From: Acinetobacter venetianus RAG-1 = CIP 110063
GTDB taxonomy: Bacteria; Pseudomonadota; Gammaproteobacteria; Pseudomonadales; Moraxellaceae
Assembly (NCBI RefSeq): GCF_000368585.1
Contig: NZ_KB849559.1
Span: forward strand, 62,001-126,000
Reading direction: 5' to 3'
DNA length: 64,000 nt
This document shows positions 63,165-64,000 of the stretch, one piece after another (positions within the stretch are counted from its first letter, which is position 1; every line of letters begins with the position of its first letter). The notes under the pieces are model-generated. The model ran no database searches. It saw only the letters and a list, made by a program, of their open reading frames with translations, and was not told the DNA's origin. The translations under genes and the position numbers were made by a program.

Positions 63165-63491
63165 TTAGATATTTTGATCAATAAATGCAGCAAGTTTTGA
63201 ACGTGGTGCAGCACCGACTTGCTGAGCGACAACTTCACCGCCTTTGAACATTAATAGTGCTGGAATATTACGGATATTGTATTTCACAGCTGTATCTTCA
63301 CATGCAGTCACATCGACTTTAACGATTTTTACTTTACCTGCATATTCGTTAGATAAGTCTTCAAGTACAGGTGCGATTGCTTTACATGGCGCACACCAGC
63401 CTGCCCAAAAGTCAACAAGTACAGGAGTTTCAGCATCTAAAACATCTGCTTGGAAGTTTTCATCAGTTGTATTAACAATAGTCGCAGACAT
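63165..63491 (-). CDS. trxA: Thioredoxin
   Basis: A 108-residue thioredoxin, the general cytosolic disulfide reductase. The active site is WAGWCAPCKAIAPVLE, with Ala between the cysteines' first position and Pro (CAPC) rather than the CGPC of E. coli. The cis-Pro is in RNIPALLMFKGGE. The start at 63491 (MSATIVNT) is chosen; the reading frame is open 39 bases upstream but that extension has no similarity. It lies upstream of rho on the same strand, as in many bacteria, but rho has its own promoter here. Confidence 0.96.
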   Translation of the reverse strand: MSATIVNTTDENFQADVLDAETPVLVDFWAGWCAPCKAIAPVLEDLSNEYAGKVKIVKVDVTACEDTAVKYNIRNIPALLMFKGGEVVAQQVGAAPRSKLAAFIDQNI

Positions 63492-63545
63492 GAGGTTGCT
63501 CCAAAAATAAGAAATAAAGTGCGAATTCAATCATCATCAAGATGA

Positions 63546-63574
63546 ATATTACATTGCTACTTTACTCAATGTAA
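63546..63574 (-). promoter_or_regulatory. trxA promoter with overlapping palindrome
   Basis: On the minus strand TTACAT (63574-63569) and TAATAT (63551-63546) with a 17-base spacer. The perfect inverted repeat TTACATTG/CAATGTAA (63549-63556 with 63567-63574) covers the -35 and ends at the -10, which would suit a repressor or redox regulator. Confidence 0.6.
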
Positions 63575-63765
63575 GGGTTTGTTCTGATTATTCAAGTTTA
63601 GTAGATAAAAGTCCAATGGATGCTGACGATGTTGAGCATCGACATAAACAATCATTTCAGCAATAAAAAAATTAAATACGGTACTTTTATTGCTTAAAAT
63701 GACTTTAAAATTGTAAGCATGTGAATTACTCTAATGCGTGAATTGAACATGGGTTTATATAAATA

Positions 63766-64000
63766 ATGTCTGATTTTCTGATTGATGAAGAATTGCTTGC
63801 TGCGATTGATATGGGATCGAATAGTTTCCATCTCGCAATTGCTCGTGTTGATCACGGTGAAGTTAAGAAAGTTGCTTCAATGTCAGAAAAAGTACAGTTA
63901 GCTGCTGGACTAGATGAAAATAAGAATTTAACAGAGGCTGCCCAGCAACGTGGGCTTGCATGTTTAGCTCGTTTTGTTGGGCGATTAAGTTCAGTGCAAC
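63766..64000 (+). CDS. ppx: Exopolyphosphatase (5' part)
   Basis: The start of a Ppx/GppA-family phosphatase, cut by the window end after 78 residues. The N-terminus LLAAIDMGSNSFHLAIARVDHGEV carries the first phosphate-binding loop (DMGSNSFHL) of the ASKHA fold, and KVQLAAGLDENKNLTEAAQQRGL (part) continues the family pattern. Ppx releases orthophosphate from polyphosphate; GppA acts on pppGpp, and the short fragment cannot fully separate the two, although D-M-G-S-N-S-F-H fits Ppx. It is divergent from trxA, which is a common arrangement. Confidence 0.88.
   Translation, partial: MSDFLIDEELLAAIDMGSNSFHLAIARVDHGEVKKVASMSEKVQLAAGLDENKNLTEAAQQRGLACLARFVGRLSSVQ

Overview
The window looks like a chromosomal segment of an Acinetobacter species (Moraxellaceae, Gammaproteobacteria). 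The basis is the AT-rich composition, the close match of housekeeping proteins (DusA, TcdA, IF-3, RelA, GacS) to what I know from that genus, and the gene order. No rRNA, tRNA, CRISPR array, insertion sequence, integrase or plasmid/phage module was found. This is mostly core genome with several small accessory blocks.

Layout. 1-8.5 kb: a truncated secreted DUF4331 protein, release factor 3 (prfC), two DUF3298-like lipoproteins, a TatD-family hydrolase and aconitase acnA. 8.5-13.9 kb: an unknown protein, an MFS transporter, tcdA, a small secreted protein, a CHAP-type amidase and dusA. 14.2-20.4 kb: an accessory stress block with a MarR regulator and ectABCD (hydroxyectoine synthesis), then an MFS transporter and RidA protein divergent from soxR, with a classic SoxR box in the shared promoter. 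21-30.3 kb: the three-gene transhydrogenase pntAA-pntAB-pntB, an SDR, an ammonium transporter behind a sigma-54 promoter with an unknown partner gene, rsfS, hydroxypyruvate isomerase plus tartronate semialdehyde reductase, and a crotonase. 30.3-41 kb: the orphan hybrid kinase gacS, cysM, a DEDDy exonuclease, rlmD, relA, an SDR, mazG and a ComEA-like protein. 41.2-46.5 kb: one dense operon, pcnB-folK-panB-panC-rapZ-HPr-darP. 46.5-61 kb: an acyl-CoA synthetase and the translation cluster thrS-infC ... rpmI-rplT ... pheS-pheT-ihfA, interrupted twice by unrelated genes. 61-64 kb: an Ala-rich lipoprotein, rho, trxA and the start of ppx.

The most interesting signals are regulatory. The thrS leader contains a stem with a 7-nt loop carrying UGU at the anticodon position, next to the Shine-Dalgarno, in the same order of elements as the E. 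coli ThrRS operator. soxR and ridA-MFS share a promoter with an 18-bp near-match to the enterobacterial SoxR box in a 19-bp spacer. amt has a GG-N10-GC sigma-54 promoter. infC starts at AUU. The CHAP amidase without signal peptide followed by a small secreted protein is the best candidate for an undescribed effector-immunity type pair, but that is inference.
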